From NCBI GenBank assembly GCA_026168455.1, contig CM047430.1, positions 1,999,473-2,063,472 on the forward strand: a stretch of DNA of 64,000 nt. The letters run 5' to 3'. Of this stretch, positions 48,279-60,471 are shown in pieces. Below the pieces are notes generated by a model that was not told the origin of the DNA, ran no database searches, and worked only from the letters and a program-made list of their open reading frames with translations. The stretch's first letter is position 1, and every line of letters starts with the position of its first letter. This DNA comes from Theocolax elegans. Taxonomy: Eukaryota; Arthropoda; Insecta; Hymenoptera; Cerocephalidae. A program made the position numbers and the translations under genes.

Positions 48279-50263
48279 GTATTTCATCTTTTTTATTTTT
48301 CTAATAGTGTGTTCAATCTGGATAAGATCTGTTCTCCGGAGTACAAACACTCTCCTTGTTAGTATAAACTATATTTTATTTGTCAGTAATTGTAAAAAAA
48401 CTTTATAAAAACTTTATATGAATTTCAGCTGAACATTTGATATACTTTCGCCAAACTTGAAGAGTCAATGCACAAGTTCGGCTCAGTCTTGTTGGCCAAC
48501 CCCATATCAAGTTTAGCCAAACCTAAAGTTTATATAAAGTTCATATAAACTTTAATTTTTTTACGCGGGTATTTATTATTTGTATTATCAATATATTGCC
48601 AATATGTTGCCAAAGTAGTCAATATATTGCCAATATGTTACCAAAGTATTGTGAATATATTGCCAATATGTTGCCAAAGTATTGTCAATATATTGCCAAT
48701 ATGTTGCCAAAGTATTGTCAATATATTGCCAATATGTTGCCAATATGTTGCCAATATATTGCCAATATGTTGCCAATATGTTGCCAACATATTGCCAAAG
48801 TATTATCAATATATCGCCAATATGTTTCGTGTCTTCCAAATTGTCAATACTACCGTCGAATTGATGATCTTTTATTACCTCAAGTGAATGAAAACGGGAA
48901 TGAACGTCTGTCTTTGGTCATCCGAATAATTACTAAGATGCGTGACATAAATCCACGATTTCTCATAATACCGATTTTTAGCAAAGATATGATCCAATTA
49001 ATTGTAATGATATCGATTTGTTCAGCATATACTAATATATTATAAAAAATCAGTTTAAAAATATTTGGTAAGCGTAAACATATTATAGATATACTATAGC
49101 TAGATGATTCCCAGGCTATTATAAAACTTAATCGAGGGTTCAGCTAGATTTTATTTTACACGGACTCGGAATTAACTTACAAGCAATATTACTGCTAATA
49201 TACTACCAATATATTGCGAATTTATGGTAGTTATTCATTGGCATTTTGTATATTGAATATTCAATTCAATTCAACAGCCAGACTATTGCAATTATTATCC
49301 TAAACATTTGGAACGAGTTTTCCAAAATATTTATTAAGTCTGAAACACAATGAATTGTAATTTTAACGAAGTAACTTTTTTCGAGCACGTTTGCTCTTGC
49401 AGTGCGGACGTCGGAGAGCGTCCGCGACGGGCTTACTCCGCGAGTACAAAATTTGATGAGCGCGAACGTCGGAGAGCGCCCGCGGCGGGCTTACTCCGCG
49501 AACACAAAATTTGATGTGCGCGAACATCGGAGAGCGCTCGCGGTAGCATTATGTTTTTTAAACGGAGAATTGAGGCTTGAGCTAAATTTCATTTTACACG
49601 GACTAGGAATTATTTACCTAGCAATATTATTGCCAATATACTTGCAAAATTAATTAATATATTTCCAATATGTAGCGATATATCTTTATGGTAAACGTAT
49701 TTATTGGCTATATTGTACACAAAACTTAATTAAATTCAAAACTTTATTGTCTTAAAATTTGTCATAAAGGTTTCAATAAATTAATGTAAATACGATGAGA
49801 TTAAAAACTGTAATAATCTCATATTTATAACGCACGCGTATCATAGATTTAGTAAGTAAATTAATAATAGTAGTAATGAATTTATTAGTCTGCGGTCTAA
49901 TTCAAACTTAAATAAAAATCATTTCCGTGATTGTACATTTTATTCATACAATCAATCTCGTAAAATATATTTTGCGATTCATTCGCTTTCGCGATCTTCG
50001 CTTCTGCTATACGCATTAGCTATGTTCAGGCGCCTCGGCCGCTTCGCTCGTTGACCTGTTGCATTTGTCTCGCGCGGCAACGCCGCTCACCTTTCTTCCC
50101 TAATCCGGCCTCTGATTGGCCCATTTCAAAATTTAATTACGCCTCGCCTAATTAATATTTTTTAAAAATTCCGACGGGGTTATGCTCGAATTAATTTTCT
50201 GAATCGGAATATATATATATATATATATATATGTTACCTATGTTTCTGGATCACCCTGTATAT

Positions 50264-51500
50264 TGTGACGTTGTAGTTATACTACATGTCACTTAGAAAA
50301 TAAAACAGCGAGACATGGTATAGTATAGCACCTGTTAAGCTTACTATGCGAAGTAAGCGTGCTATACATACCAATTAAGTCCTAATAGACACACATATGC
50401 GAATGTGTGAAACCGATATAGGCTTACACTGCGTAGTACGCAGGAGAACCCGAAGCAAAGGAGATGCGACTCCTGACTGCGCACAATTGCACACACACAC
50501 ACACTGCTCCGTTGATCCAGCATCCTAATGCCTTCTCCAGCACCAGGAATGACCCGTACCATATCCCCAGGTCCCATCCAGCCTTGAATGCCCTCTCCAG
50601 CACCCAAGAGAAGCTTCCGATGTTGAGCAACCCAGGTGAAGACTCCAGGCCTTGGAATGAGTGTAGCGCCCTTGCGCTCAAGCAACGGTGTACTGCCAAC
50701 CAGAGTACCTGAAACGGTAATTAATTACCAAGTTGGTCGACTACTAAGGAACGAGGATGGAGAACAAACAACTATATAGAGCCCGAGGAAAGTAGATAAA
50801 TTACCTCGGCGGCACTCCAAAGGACGACGACGATTCACCGACACCTGGCTCCGCTCACTGAGGGCGTTATGTGGCGCCGACGTGCTCCAGCTGTCCGGAC
50901 ACTCCGAACCGAAGATCCCGTATTGACAATATACGGCACCTGCAATGAAGAAACTCAAGGGGCTCGATTTAGCTTAAAATCGAGGTAAAAAGGAACGATT
51001 TCCGTCGAGGCAGCGAAATCACGGCCCGATCGGCCAGTACGAACCCAGCCGAGCGCGCACGACTCGAGACGCGAGAGTAGGCGCGCATGCGCAATACGCA
51101 TAGGAGAAACTCTCTCGCTTCGTGCGTGCCGATAATCGACAGACTGCGACCGACCACCGATCTTGTAAGACGCAATATCGCAATTTTTAAAGGCTACGTG
51201 TGTGTCCGAGAGATCCAGGAGACGAGCGTCCAGGTGAGCCGTGCTCCTTCCTCCCAAATCCAGCTTCCTTAAAGTGTGTGTGCGCGACGCGTAGTTAGGT
51301 GCGAGACGGCCCGCAATCGCGCGAACGCGAGCGACCGCGGCCAACGTGACTGGCATTTTTGAACAGCAAAGCCGCTGCTTTGCCGTGTAATACTCGAGAG
51401 CACATAAGTGCAATAAACCTGCAATCTCTTTTTTTTAACCAAGTTGTTTGATTTGTGTTTTAATCGTGACTCCACCCTAATCCCCAGTGGACACGTTACA
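50264..51500 (+). mobile_element. Solo LTR (Gypsy-type), 1.2 kb
   Basis: Begins TGTGACGTTGTAG and ends GACACGTTACA, flanked by ATAT at 50260-50263 and 51501-51504. It sits six bases outside the end of transposon copy 2, so it landed in its TA-rich flank. AATAAA near 51411 supports the + orientation. The inside is CpG-rich with no retained body. The start resembles the LTR at 900 (TGTGACGTTGTA), which suggests related families. Confidence 0.82.
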
Positions 51501-51589
51501 ATATATAAAATAAAAATAAAAGATAATAATATATAATAACGCAGCGCAAGGTTTCTGTAAGATAAATACAAATAAATAAAATACTGAAA

Positions 51590-52258
51590 CTAAATAACAG
51601 ATAAAGTAAAAATAAAAATAAAAATAATTGGAGATAAAACAAAAAGGTTCTTTTTCACGTTCAAATTTAATCCGTTCGACGTCGCCCAGTTATCCACCGC
51701 ATTTGCATCATCCGCAATTTTCTGGACACCCTTGATGAGATCGGCAGGATAGAAAAAGTGATAGATCTGGGTGTCATCCGCAAAGATCATGTGATCAGAA
51801 TGTTTAAAGACACGCGATAGGTCATTAATAAGCATGGGAAACAACAGTGGGCCCAGGACACTGCCCTGCGGATCCCTCCTAGATGTGCCGAGCCAGGCCA
51901 AGCCTGCCCCCGGTTCATCCACCACCGCCTGAGTGCGGCCTACTAGGTAATGGTAGAACCAGGTGATAACCGTATCAGAACATCCTAAAGAGCGCAGTTT
52001 AAGAAGTAATATACCTTTTGAGAAATCGAACAGGATGAGGATGGCGATCATGCGTTTATCTACGGCTTTCCTAATATCATCTAAGACACCTATTAGAGCC
52101 GTATAAGTACTATGCCCCCGGCAAAAGACCGCTTGTCTATCAATAATTAAATTATTATTATTTAGATACTCTGTGAGTTGCTCATGTATTAACTTTTCCA
52201 GAATTTTGGAGATTTTGCAGAGCTTTGCAATTGGCCCAATGTCAGACGGCGAGATCAC
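51590..52258 (-). pseudogene. CR1-like non-LTR reverse transcriptase fragment
   Basis: The minus-strand frame covers the RT from KLCKISKILEKLIHEQL through FCRGHSTYTAL, ILILFDFSKG (motif A), PQGSVLGPLLFPMLINDL and the catalytic FADDTQIYH, to ADDANAVDNWATSNGLNLNVKK. The motif spelling fits the CR1/Kiri/Jockey region of non-LTR elements, which lack RNase H. After NVKK the frame runs into AT-rich sequence, so thumb and 3' UTR are missing; 3' truncation is unusual and suggests a later deletion. Upstream ORF2 sequence (52259-53828) is heavily decayed. Confidence 0.82.
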
Positions 52259-53828
52259 CCTGCTCGACTTGGCCAGAGGAAAAAGAAGAGACTTAGTTTA
52301 GGGCTCTGGAAAGGATCCAGTTGAGAGAGATAGGTTAAACAGTTCAGCTAGGTGGGGTGCGATTTGGGAAGCTATAAACTTTAGCATTGGAATGGAAATT
52401 CCATCGTGGCCCGTGGCTTCTGAAGTGGCTATGGATATGGTAGAATATCAGGGGATGAAATGAGAGACTGAAGTTGAGTATATGTGAAAGGAGAGGCTAA
52501 ATAAGATACAGTCGCATAATGATTGTTGAGCTGATCTAGTGAGAAAATGTTGAGAGGTGATTGAGCTGGTTTAGACGCGAGACCCATGTTCCTGAGCTCC
52601 TTCCAGAGATTTGACGAGTTAGATGTAGATTTGATGGGGGGGGGGGGCTAGTTAGCTGTATATAATGGCTCTCGCGCCTATACTTGCGTCAGGCGCTATC
52701 GCGCCTTTTGATTTTGTTATTAAAGTACGTAAATTTGCTCGAGTCTATAGCGTTTCTAACAAGATTACGAAGATCCTTGTAAATCTGATAGTCCGAGCTC
52801 AGGCCAGTGGCCAAGTACCTTTTATATGCCATGTTGCGAGCCTTAATATTGTGTTTTATGTGTGGGGTGAACCAAAATTTGCTGAAGTTTTTGATGGTGA
52901 TGAGTTTTGCGGGAGCGAGTGAAACAAATGTATGTAATATACCTTAAACAAGGTTTGAAAGGAGAATGTTGATAGGAATGGGGGACGGAGAGGACGGCAT
53001 CCAAGTAAAAAGTAAAGGAGAGTGTGAACGGCCAGGCGAAGTAGATAAAGGATGAGATGCTGATGAAAGAGACGACACGATGGTAGTACAAGAGTGAGAT
53101 GAAAGACGATCAAATGTATTGGAAAATAGAGCAGCAACAGTCGGCGGATTAATTCGAGCAAGGTGGCGCGACCAAATCCTCTTTACAGCCGGCAATGGTT
53201 TTATAAGATCTAATGCGAGTATAAGGATGTCGTGTCCTGCCGCAAAGAGCACGAGTGACTTGGAATATTTGTAGACTGGCGGGAGATTACGTACAATAAA
53301 TAAGTCAGGCCATGTATGAGATGAATAGGTAGACGAATGAGTATGATGAATAGGATTTAACAAGAAAAAGATTTAGTGATTTTAAGTAGGATTACAAAAT
53401 GGCGGATGCTCCATCTTTATTGCACATGTTAATATTGAAATCTCCGGTGATAACAATCTGGTCGCAAGTATATAAAAAATTTATCAATGAATCAAAAAAT
53501 TTTCATGGGTAGGCCGCTGTGGGCCTCCTATAAACTACACAGAAAAGCAGCGAACTAGTTTCATTGTAAATTTGGAAGATCATAAACTCTAGGGAGTTGG
53601 AAAAAACGGAGTCAGAATGAGCCACATGATATCGTGATTAAGAGGAAGAACTAATGCTTCGATGGATGAAAAATGAGTTTTTAGGCGGCTTATGTTTACA
53701 TGAAAAATGGAGAATGGAGTGTTAGTAGATGATGAAGCCTGGCCAGACAACCCTCATTGCGAAGAAGAAGAATTAGGAATTGAAAGGTTAAAAATGTCCG
53801 ATTTGAAATGTATCGGAAGGAGCTGCCC
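52259..53828 (-). pseudogene. Decayed ORF2 endonuclease region of the CR1-like element
   Basis: Continues the element between RT and ORF1. Fragments such as IGGPQRPTHEN, an ITGDFNIN-like string near 53440-53420 and HTHSSTYSSHTWPDLFIV (about 53345-53290) match the layout of an APE-type endonuclease, but stops and frame changes are frequent. A run of ten G's lies near 52637-52646. No frame longer than about 140 codons is reliable. Confidence 0.55.
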
Positions 53829-55055
53829 TCACTTAGTTTTACGCATAAAAACCGTGTAGTTCTTAACTATGGGTCTCGCGAAACCCAAATCAGTAGAACG
53901 AAGTGCTTTACTTAAAAGATCATGCAGCTGCTTGGGCCATAACGCACGCAAAAAAATTGACGAACCTCCACCCGCACCAAAGAGAGAATCCGCCGAAATA
54001 CTCTTGAAAAGGCGTACCCTCTTTAAGATAAGATCTCTGGTTGAGGAAGAGGAAACCCGGAATACGAGCCCTTTGTTGTTGGTAACAGCTGAAGTCGAGG
54101 TCGCCGGTCTTGAGTCTTGATCCCCTGGCTTTATCCGGACAAGGCAGGGACGAATATCAACGATTTGCGAGCTAACCCGGGGGAGATTGATGGCGGACAA
54201 TATTTTCTGGATAGCGTCCCCATCCGATATGGCCAGGTTAGCAGGGACACCGAGCAGTAACACCTCGCAAGTGTCTTTAATGGGAGATACTGAAAACATC
54301 GACTGGTTACCCCGGACCACACTAATCATACCGCGAATATATTCATTTGCGCTTTCGAACGCTCCCAGTCGGTCTGAGACACTGGCAAATCTCTCTTCAG
54401 TCGTTGCCTCAATTTATAAAACTCAGGAATTAAGATCCCGAATTTCGCTGGACAGCCCTTGAACCGATGATTCAATCCGCGAGACCGTGCGTTTGAGATT
54501 TGCCTCTAACCGGCTCGCGAAGTCCGAGAAGAGAGCGGCCATATCAACGGTACCGGTCGGTTGTGCGGGTAGGCCGGAGCAACTCTCATTGGGCGCGGCG
54601 CCGCGAGGTTGCTTAGCAACCTGCGCACATGGCGGCAAAGTGGGCGAGGCGACGCGCTTGGCTGTCCCCGTTGTGGGGATCGCTATAGAATGAGCGAGGA
54701 CTGGAGCGAGCTCGTTCTGAATTGAAGTAGTCCCGGGAGGTGCTGCCTCCTCACGCGACACGCTCAAGGTAGAATTCTTCGCAAGTCGGCAGCAGCTCGG
54801 TTTGTTGGAGTCCGAAATTAACGCGAAGCAATTCGCATGAATATAACTGCCGCATCGTGAACATACCTCTGCATGGTCTTTTTTTACGATTCTCCGACTA
54901 CACACGAAGCACGTGGTATGCGTAGCTGGCTGCATTTCCCAAGGATGCAGATGATGTGAGAGATGATGAGAGAGAGAGAGAGAAAGGCCATCAGGAAGCA
55001 CTAAATAGAAATTATTCTTTGGTTGCAGTTTTAAGAGGTGAATGAGACAGTGCAC
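53829..55055 (-). pseudogene. CR1-like ORF1: PHD-like finger and FP-like domain, two stops
   Basis: One minus-strand frame from 55055 to 53829, about 409 codons. The N-terminal part has a Cys/His finger CFVCSRRIVKKDHAEVCSRC followed by HANCF, which is PHD/zinc-finger-like and usual in this ORF1 type. Then come a Pro/Ala-rich linker, a coiled coil LEANLKRTVSRIESSVQGLS continuing after two in-frame stops (TGA and TAA, about 54412-54425), and finally LVFRVSSSSTRDLIL...IFLRALWPKQLHDLLSKAL...ARPIVKNYTVFMRK. The last block resembles the baculovirus FP-like domain of insect CR1-type ORF1. The role is RNA binding and chaperoning of the retrotransposition complex. ORF2 lies downstream on the same strand. 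Confidence 0.8.
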
Positions 55056-56330
55056 TTTTCCCTGTTGTTTTTGGACAAGATTTTCCGGTCCGTCCGCGTG
55101 TGTGTGTGCGTGTATTTCCTTTCCGTCATTTTAGTGTTTTTGGTTTTCTTCCGCGTTTCTCCTCTTCCCCTGCGTTATACTAGTAGATTGTATCATATTA
55201 TTTAATTATTCGTCGCGTTAATGAGCGTCCGACGCCCAAATGTAAATGTACCTTTTTTTGTGTACGAATAAATACTACCGTTAGTCTTTAGGCATGACCG
55301 CTGCATGGGAGAGCTACATATTTTCATTATCGCAAAATGTGTGATGCATCAAAAAATGCTAGATAATGGGTTGTAAGAGAAACTTATGCGTATTAGAACT
55401 TATTTAAGGCCCTCTCTAAAATGTTACCTTGGAGTAGTAGAAAAGCATTACCAGTTTTTTCAGTATCTTTCTATTCTCCTGTATGTTGTTAAAAATACAA
55501 GTGGAGATACTTTTCTGCCACTCCTAGGTAAGTGCATAAATTTTTTTGCAATGGTCATGCTAATAGATTCATCGTTATAAGGCAACAAATATACATTTCT
55601 ATTAATATTTCAGGTACTTTTCCCAGATATATTGACCATAAGTGATCTTAATGATTTAGACCCACTCTGGAAATTTATAGGCAGTTTCTGACATCATTAC
55701 ATTAGGTTTCCAGATTCCGGAGCAGAATTGCTAATTTTCACTATTTAAGGTTGAAATGGCTTACGAGAGCGTGACAGCATCAAGGGGCGCGTGTCGCGCA
55801 CCCGAGGCAAGTATGGGTGCGCGGCACTAGCCCTATATACAGCTAAAACAAACCTTTAATTTTTACTTTCTTAATTTTTTAATGTACATCTTTTTTTATA
55901 CGTATCAACATTAACCCCCAATAATTCTTAGTCATATTTTATAGTTTCGACAAAATTTTGGATTCATTCATTATCGCATTTTTACAATAAAACGATATCA
56001 AGATTTCGGATGTCGAATTCTTTACTTTCGGAATGAGAGAAAAATTTTTCTTTTTCTTCGTGTTCTCCAACATTATATATATAGATATACTCATAATAAA
56101 TAATAGGCGATGAGAGACTAGAGACTATATAGAGATGTTGAAGCAGCGCCGCCTACCGGTCGAAATTCTTTACTTTCGGAATAAGAGGAAAATTTTTCTG
56201 TTTCTTCGTGTTCTCCAACACTATATATTTATATTTTATATAGACAGCTAATTTAACTCTTAAATTTAACTGTTATTTTAAATTTTCAAATCTAAAATTA
56301 ATCGGGGGGCCTTTGGATATATATATATAT
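55056..56330. other. Non-coding region with a direct repeat
   Basis: Probable 5' UTR of the CR1-like element to about 55200 (GT-rich), then unremarkable sequence. A phrase of about 70 bp (TTCTTTACTTTCGGAATxAGAG...TTCTTCGTGTTCTCCAACA) occurs twice, at about 56015-56075 and 56165-56222. Confidence 0.55.
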
Positions 56331-56608
56331 ATAATATTATGACATTCCCGTATCTTCATCAAAAATGTCACCTAACCTAACACATAGGTGCAGGGGATCA
56401 GATTTACTTACACGGGAGAGAAAGAGAGATAGAGTGAAGTGAGAGATAATCAAGTCAAACGTCAACCTGCGTGTACATTACAGCGTGCAAAAAGTGTTAC
56501 AGATAAAACAAGTATTTCTGTGTAAAGAAAAATAGCATCTCACTAATAAGATGAGTAAATAAACGATAAAAAGGAAAAAGTCCGAAGAGAGATAGAATAT
56601 TTAATGAA

Positions 56609-58137
56609 ATGGAACTTAATTACAATGAACAAATGAAACAAATAAAAACTAGCGAACAAAACTCAGATGTTAAGAAACGTAATAATGGAATTCATTGCAT
56701 TAAGTTTAATAAGGATGAATGTATTTTTCAGTTTGCAATATATGATGATGACGAACATATAAAAACATATACTGTTCAAGTTTTTTAATGAAAATAATAA
56801 GGGAACATTTGGAGTTTTGGATATTCCATTGGCCATAGATTTGCATCAAGTAATTAAAGAAACACCTTTTTGGATAATATTGTAAATACTCCAATATTTG
56901 TAAGAAATCTTAAGTTGCACTTAGACACGTATCACAAACGAAAAAAACAATATTATGATTTGAAATCTTATTTGGAAGATGTTTGTAATTGTTCTGTGGA
57001 TGTGCATTATTCTTATACTTTTGTTTTATAACGTTTCTGAAATGCAAAGATTTTGAAACTAATATCTACTTTAACATAATTGTTTATGTATTTTATGACT
57101 TAACAAAAGAAAATCCTATTAAAGTAAAATTTGACTTAAATAGCTTTGATGATATTGACAATACTAATATGAAGCAGCATTTAGAATCTTTTTCGAATGT
57201 TTTAAAACTTTAACATTAAAAAAAGCATTTATTCAAATAATTGAACAAGATAATGCACCTATGGAATGGAAGTTGGAAAAATATGATACAATATTAAATT
57301 TAAGTGTAAGTATTTTTAAACTAAAGACTTTAAAACTGAAAAAACATTATTCATTTACTTCTCTTTTAGGATTTATCAGATTTTGAAAGCTCAGATGATG
57401 ATATTAGCCAGATGAGCACTCCAAAAAAGAAACAAACAAAACAAGCGGTGAAGAAGCTTTCATATACTAAAATTAAAAAAACAACTGTTAATAAATTACA
57501 AACTAACAAAAAGTCACAAGGTAAAAATGATGGCTCGACTGAACAGTATAGTCAAGGAAATTCTCAAACAAATTGAATGTTAAACAAACACAGAAAACTA
57601 ACAAGAAAAAGAAAAAAAAAACTTCAAGATACAATAAGACAAACAAAACTAAACTTTACATTAGAGAAGAATGCAAATGAAAAAAATGTTACTGGTGATA
57701 ATAGTGCAATAAGCGCTGCTATTCATATTGTGAATAAAAAAAGGGTAGAACAATTAAAGCAAGTCAACACATCCAAAGGAGAATCAAATAGTGAAATGGA
57801 TAAAACAGATAAAATTAATAAAGTTAATTCAAAAGGTAAACCACAAAAACAGCAATTAGCTAGCAAGCTAGTTAATTTAAATAAGACTATTGACATGAAA
57901 AGGAAATCAATAACAAAAATAAATACCTTTAGAAGACCACATAGTATAATTAACAAACGAATCAAGCAACCTATCATAACAAGTACACCACTTCATGTGC
58001 AAACTAATAAATTATTTCAACCAACTACAAATGATAATTTGGACATCAGTGAAATAAGTAGAAGAGAATCTGTAAATACCAATAATCATAATAGCAGTAG
58101 TAGTAGTACCAGAAACCTAAGACTTTCTCGTAATTAA
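56609..58137 (+). pseudogene. Unrecognised spliced gene-like locus with several frameshifts
   Basis: I do not recognise this gene. From ATG 56609 (MELNYNEQMKQIK) the sequence reads as protein in successive frames: HIKTYTVQVF; then GTFGVLDIPLAIDLHQVIKE; FVRNLKLHLDTYHKRKKQYY and SYLEDVCNCSVDVHYSYTFV; FLKCKDFETNIYFNIIVYVF and DDIDNTNMKQHLESFSNVLK; LKKAFIQIIEQDNAPMEWKL. Then come an intron with GTAAGT and TTTTAG ends (57306-57369), an acidic DLSDFESSDDDISQMSTPKKK, a Lys-rich stretch, a TGA (57574), and a Lys/Asn/Thr-rich tail of 186 codons with Ser-rich end. Most frame changes sit at T or A homopolymers. A retained intron argues against a retrocopy. Either a decayed host gene or a real gene with sequencing indels; a compact domain followed by a basic tail would suit a chromatin or kinetochore protein, but that is only an impression. 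Confidence 0.4.
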
Positions 58138-58876
58138 AAAAATTGTATAAATTTAAAATTGTTAATATTATTTAATTATGGTTGCAAAACACCAATATAT
58201 TAAGTATATGATGGAATGTGCATCCAATAATTAAACACGCACATTATTTTTGTACAATATACAATAACATTCTAATATTTTTCATCCAAAATAATTGAAT
58301 AAACAATAATTTTATTCATAATAACATTGTAATATTTTTCATCCAAAATAATTGAATAAACAATTATTTATTAACTTCTAAGAAAGGAAATAAGGATATT
58401 TATTTACAAAATGTTTCGTATTAGAAATAATAAATTATATTTTTTAATGTCTTTACACTTTCTTAACAAATATATTATACTAAAATTGTTCATCAACATT
58501 CTTCAATGAACTAATAATGCACAGTCTATTTTGTTTTTAACTTGTCGGAAGCACTTCATCTCTGAAGGCAAGAGCAGAAACTACTTTTTGGTGTCCTTAA
58601 TATTAGGGTTTCACTTTCAATAATTTATTTATTTGTTATTATTACATGTTTAATGTTCAATTTGTGTCTCTAAATAGTAATTTATAAAACACCTTCCACG
58701 AAGGTGTCAACATTCGCAAGTATGGTTTCTACAGTTTAAAAAATCAAAATGCAATAATTGTCAAGTATGGTGTATATTTTAATCACACTTTTAAAATTGC
58801 TATGTAAATATAATAGTTAAACATTTCTAATTTTTAAGCAAATTTTGTTGCACCACAATAAAAACAAAATTTTTTT
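58138..58876. other. AT-rich region with a short direct repeat and a hairpin motif
   Basis: TTTTTCATCCAAAATAATTGAATAAACAAT occurs twice (about 58277 and 58336; broken here into one phrase of the family TTTCATCCAAAATAATTG). A hairpin ACACCTTCCACGAAGGTGT lies at about 58690-58708, followed by CGCAAGTATGG. It is related to motifs in the inverted repeat that follows. Confidence 0.5.
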
Positions 58877-60471
58877 ATTAAGAAATTAACTACGTACATA
58901 ATTCCTAAATAGTTTCTGCAATAGAAAGTACTGAAATCAAAATGAAATTGACAAGTATTTTTATAAATATTTATTACTATAAAACTTTACGTTTAATGTT
59001 GTAAAACACCTTCAAGAAGGTGTACATTTTGGCAAGTATGGGTTCGGTCCGATCACAATTTTCCAATATTTTTATTTTAACTAAACCTATATTACATAAT
59101 AACTTATTTATCAATAGAATAATACTAATGAAGTTATTACATTAGAAAGTACTGAAATCAAAATGCAATTGTCAAGTATGGTGTATATTTTAATCACACT
59201 TTTAAAATTGTTGTACATAATTCGTAAAAAGTTTCCGCAATAGAAAGTACTGAAATCAAAATGGAATCGGCAAGTATTGCTTTTCAAAAATAAATATATT
59301 TTTCGAACTGAATGTACTAATATTTTCTGAAATATTCTATCTTACTCATTTATTTTTTTTTAGTTACAGCAGAAAATACACAATTTTATAATAATATTCA
59401 TTTGTGCAAAATTAATTTATGGAAAAGTAATAAAACAGAAATTTTTCTCATTTTTATTCTTTTTAAATGAAATAATACTTGCACCACGCGTTGGTTTGCC
59501 TTATTACTTTTAATAAGTTATAATTAGCAATGCATAATATATTATATATGCACATATCAAGTTATTATAAATATTTTAAGGTAAGTTAATAGGTACAACA
59601 TATCTAAATGATTTTTAGTGACTCTCATAAGCCCTATATATATCATTACTGCAGATAATATTAATTTGTCAAACCGAGTACAAGCACTTCATAATCATTA
59701 TATAGTAAAAAAAATGAATAGATACGATCCATTCCAAATAGAAATTCGTTTTATAGTTTAAAACATTAGAAATCTTTATTTTAACATTTTTTTAATCGTT
59801 AATCTACTTTCTTAAGTTAGTAAGAGAATATTCAAAATTACCTCGTGATACACCCAACGGTGGTGCAAGTATTATTTCATTTAAAAAGAATAAAAATGAG
59901 AAAAATTTCTGTTTTATTACTTTTCCATAAATTAATTTTGCACAAATGAATATTATTATAAAATTGTGTATTTTCTGCTGTAACTAAAAAAAAAAATAAA
60001 TGAGTAAGATAGAATTTTTCAGAAAATATTAGTACATTCAGTTCGAAAAATATATTTATTTTTGAAAAGCAATACTTGCCGATTCCATTTTGATTTCAGT
60101 ACTTTCTATTGCGGAAACTTTCTACGAATTATGTACAACAATTTTAAAAGTGTGATTAAAATATACACCATACTTGACAATTGCATTTTGATTTCAGTAC
60201 TTTCTAATGTAATAACTTCATTAGTATTATTCTATTGATAAATAAGTTATTATGTAATATAGGTTTAGTTAAAATAAAAATATTGGAAAATTGTGATCGG
60301 ACCGAATCCATACTTGCCAAAATGTACATCTTCTTGAAGGTGTTTTACAACATTAAACGTAAAGTTTTATAGTAATAAATATTTATAAAAATACTTGTCA
60401 ATTTCATTTTGATTTCAGTACTTTCTATTGCAGAAACTATTTAGGAATTATGTACGTAGTTAATTTCTTAA
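58877..60471. repeat. Inverted repeat with 618-bp arms and 359-bp spacer
   Basis: Left arm 58877-59494, right arm 59854-60471, near-perfect reverse complements. Inside each arm the phrase AGAAAGTACTGAAATCAAAA, followed by a CAAGTAT word, occurs three times, and one hairpin ACACCTTCAAGAAGGTGT precedes GGCAAGTATGG. No coding frame. It looks like a non-autonomous foldback-type element or a hairpin-RNA-producing locus. Confidence 0.8.

Larger units (their letters stand above)
41029..50258 (+). mobile_element. Complete large pogo-like transposon, copy 2 (9.2 kb)
   Basis: The only copy with both ends: CAGGGTGATCC at 41029 and GGATCACCCTG ending at 50258, flanked by TA. Left arm 41029-about 44424, core with the two-exon transposase, right arm about 46994-50258. 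Kilobase inverted arms with internal tandem arrays are unlike typical pogo elements, which have short terminal repeats. They recall foldback and Galileo elements. The core-to-arm order is the same as in copies 1 and 3. Confidence 0.85.
46994..50258 (-). repeat. Copy 2 right terminal inverted arm (complete)
   Basis: About 3.3 kb. It contains the CCAGGGATGGG insert (about 47018-47160), the splice-flanked segment (48104-48282), a 33-bp array (about 48588-48822, two full units plus variant) and the GC-rich triple repeat (about 49403-49557), and ends at the CACCCTG terminus. Confidence 0.82.

Noticed and set aside
25548..50258. Maverick/Polinton or virus-like giant element
   Set aside because: No polymerase B, retroviral-type integrase, ATPase or capsid genes; the only recognisable protein is a pogo-like DDD transposase.
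50362..50712. Three overlapping frames around 50.4-50.7 kb
   Set aside because: They lie inside the solo LTR bounded by ATAT duplications; no domain is recognised.
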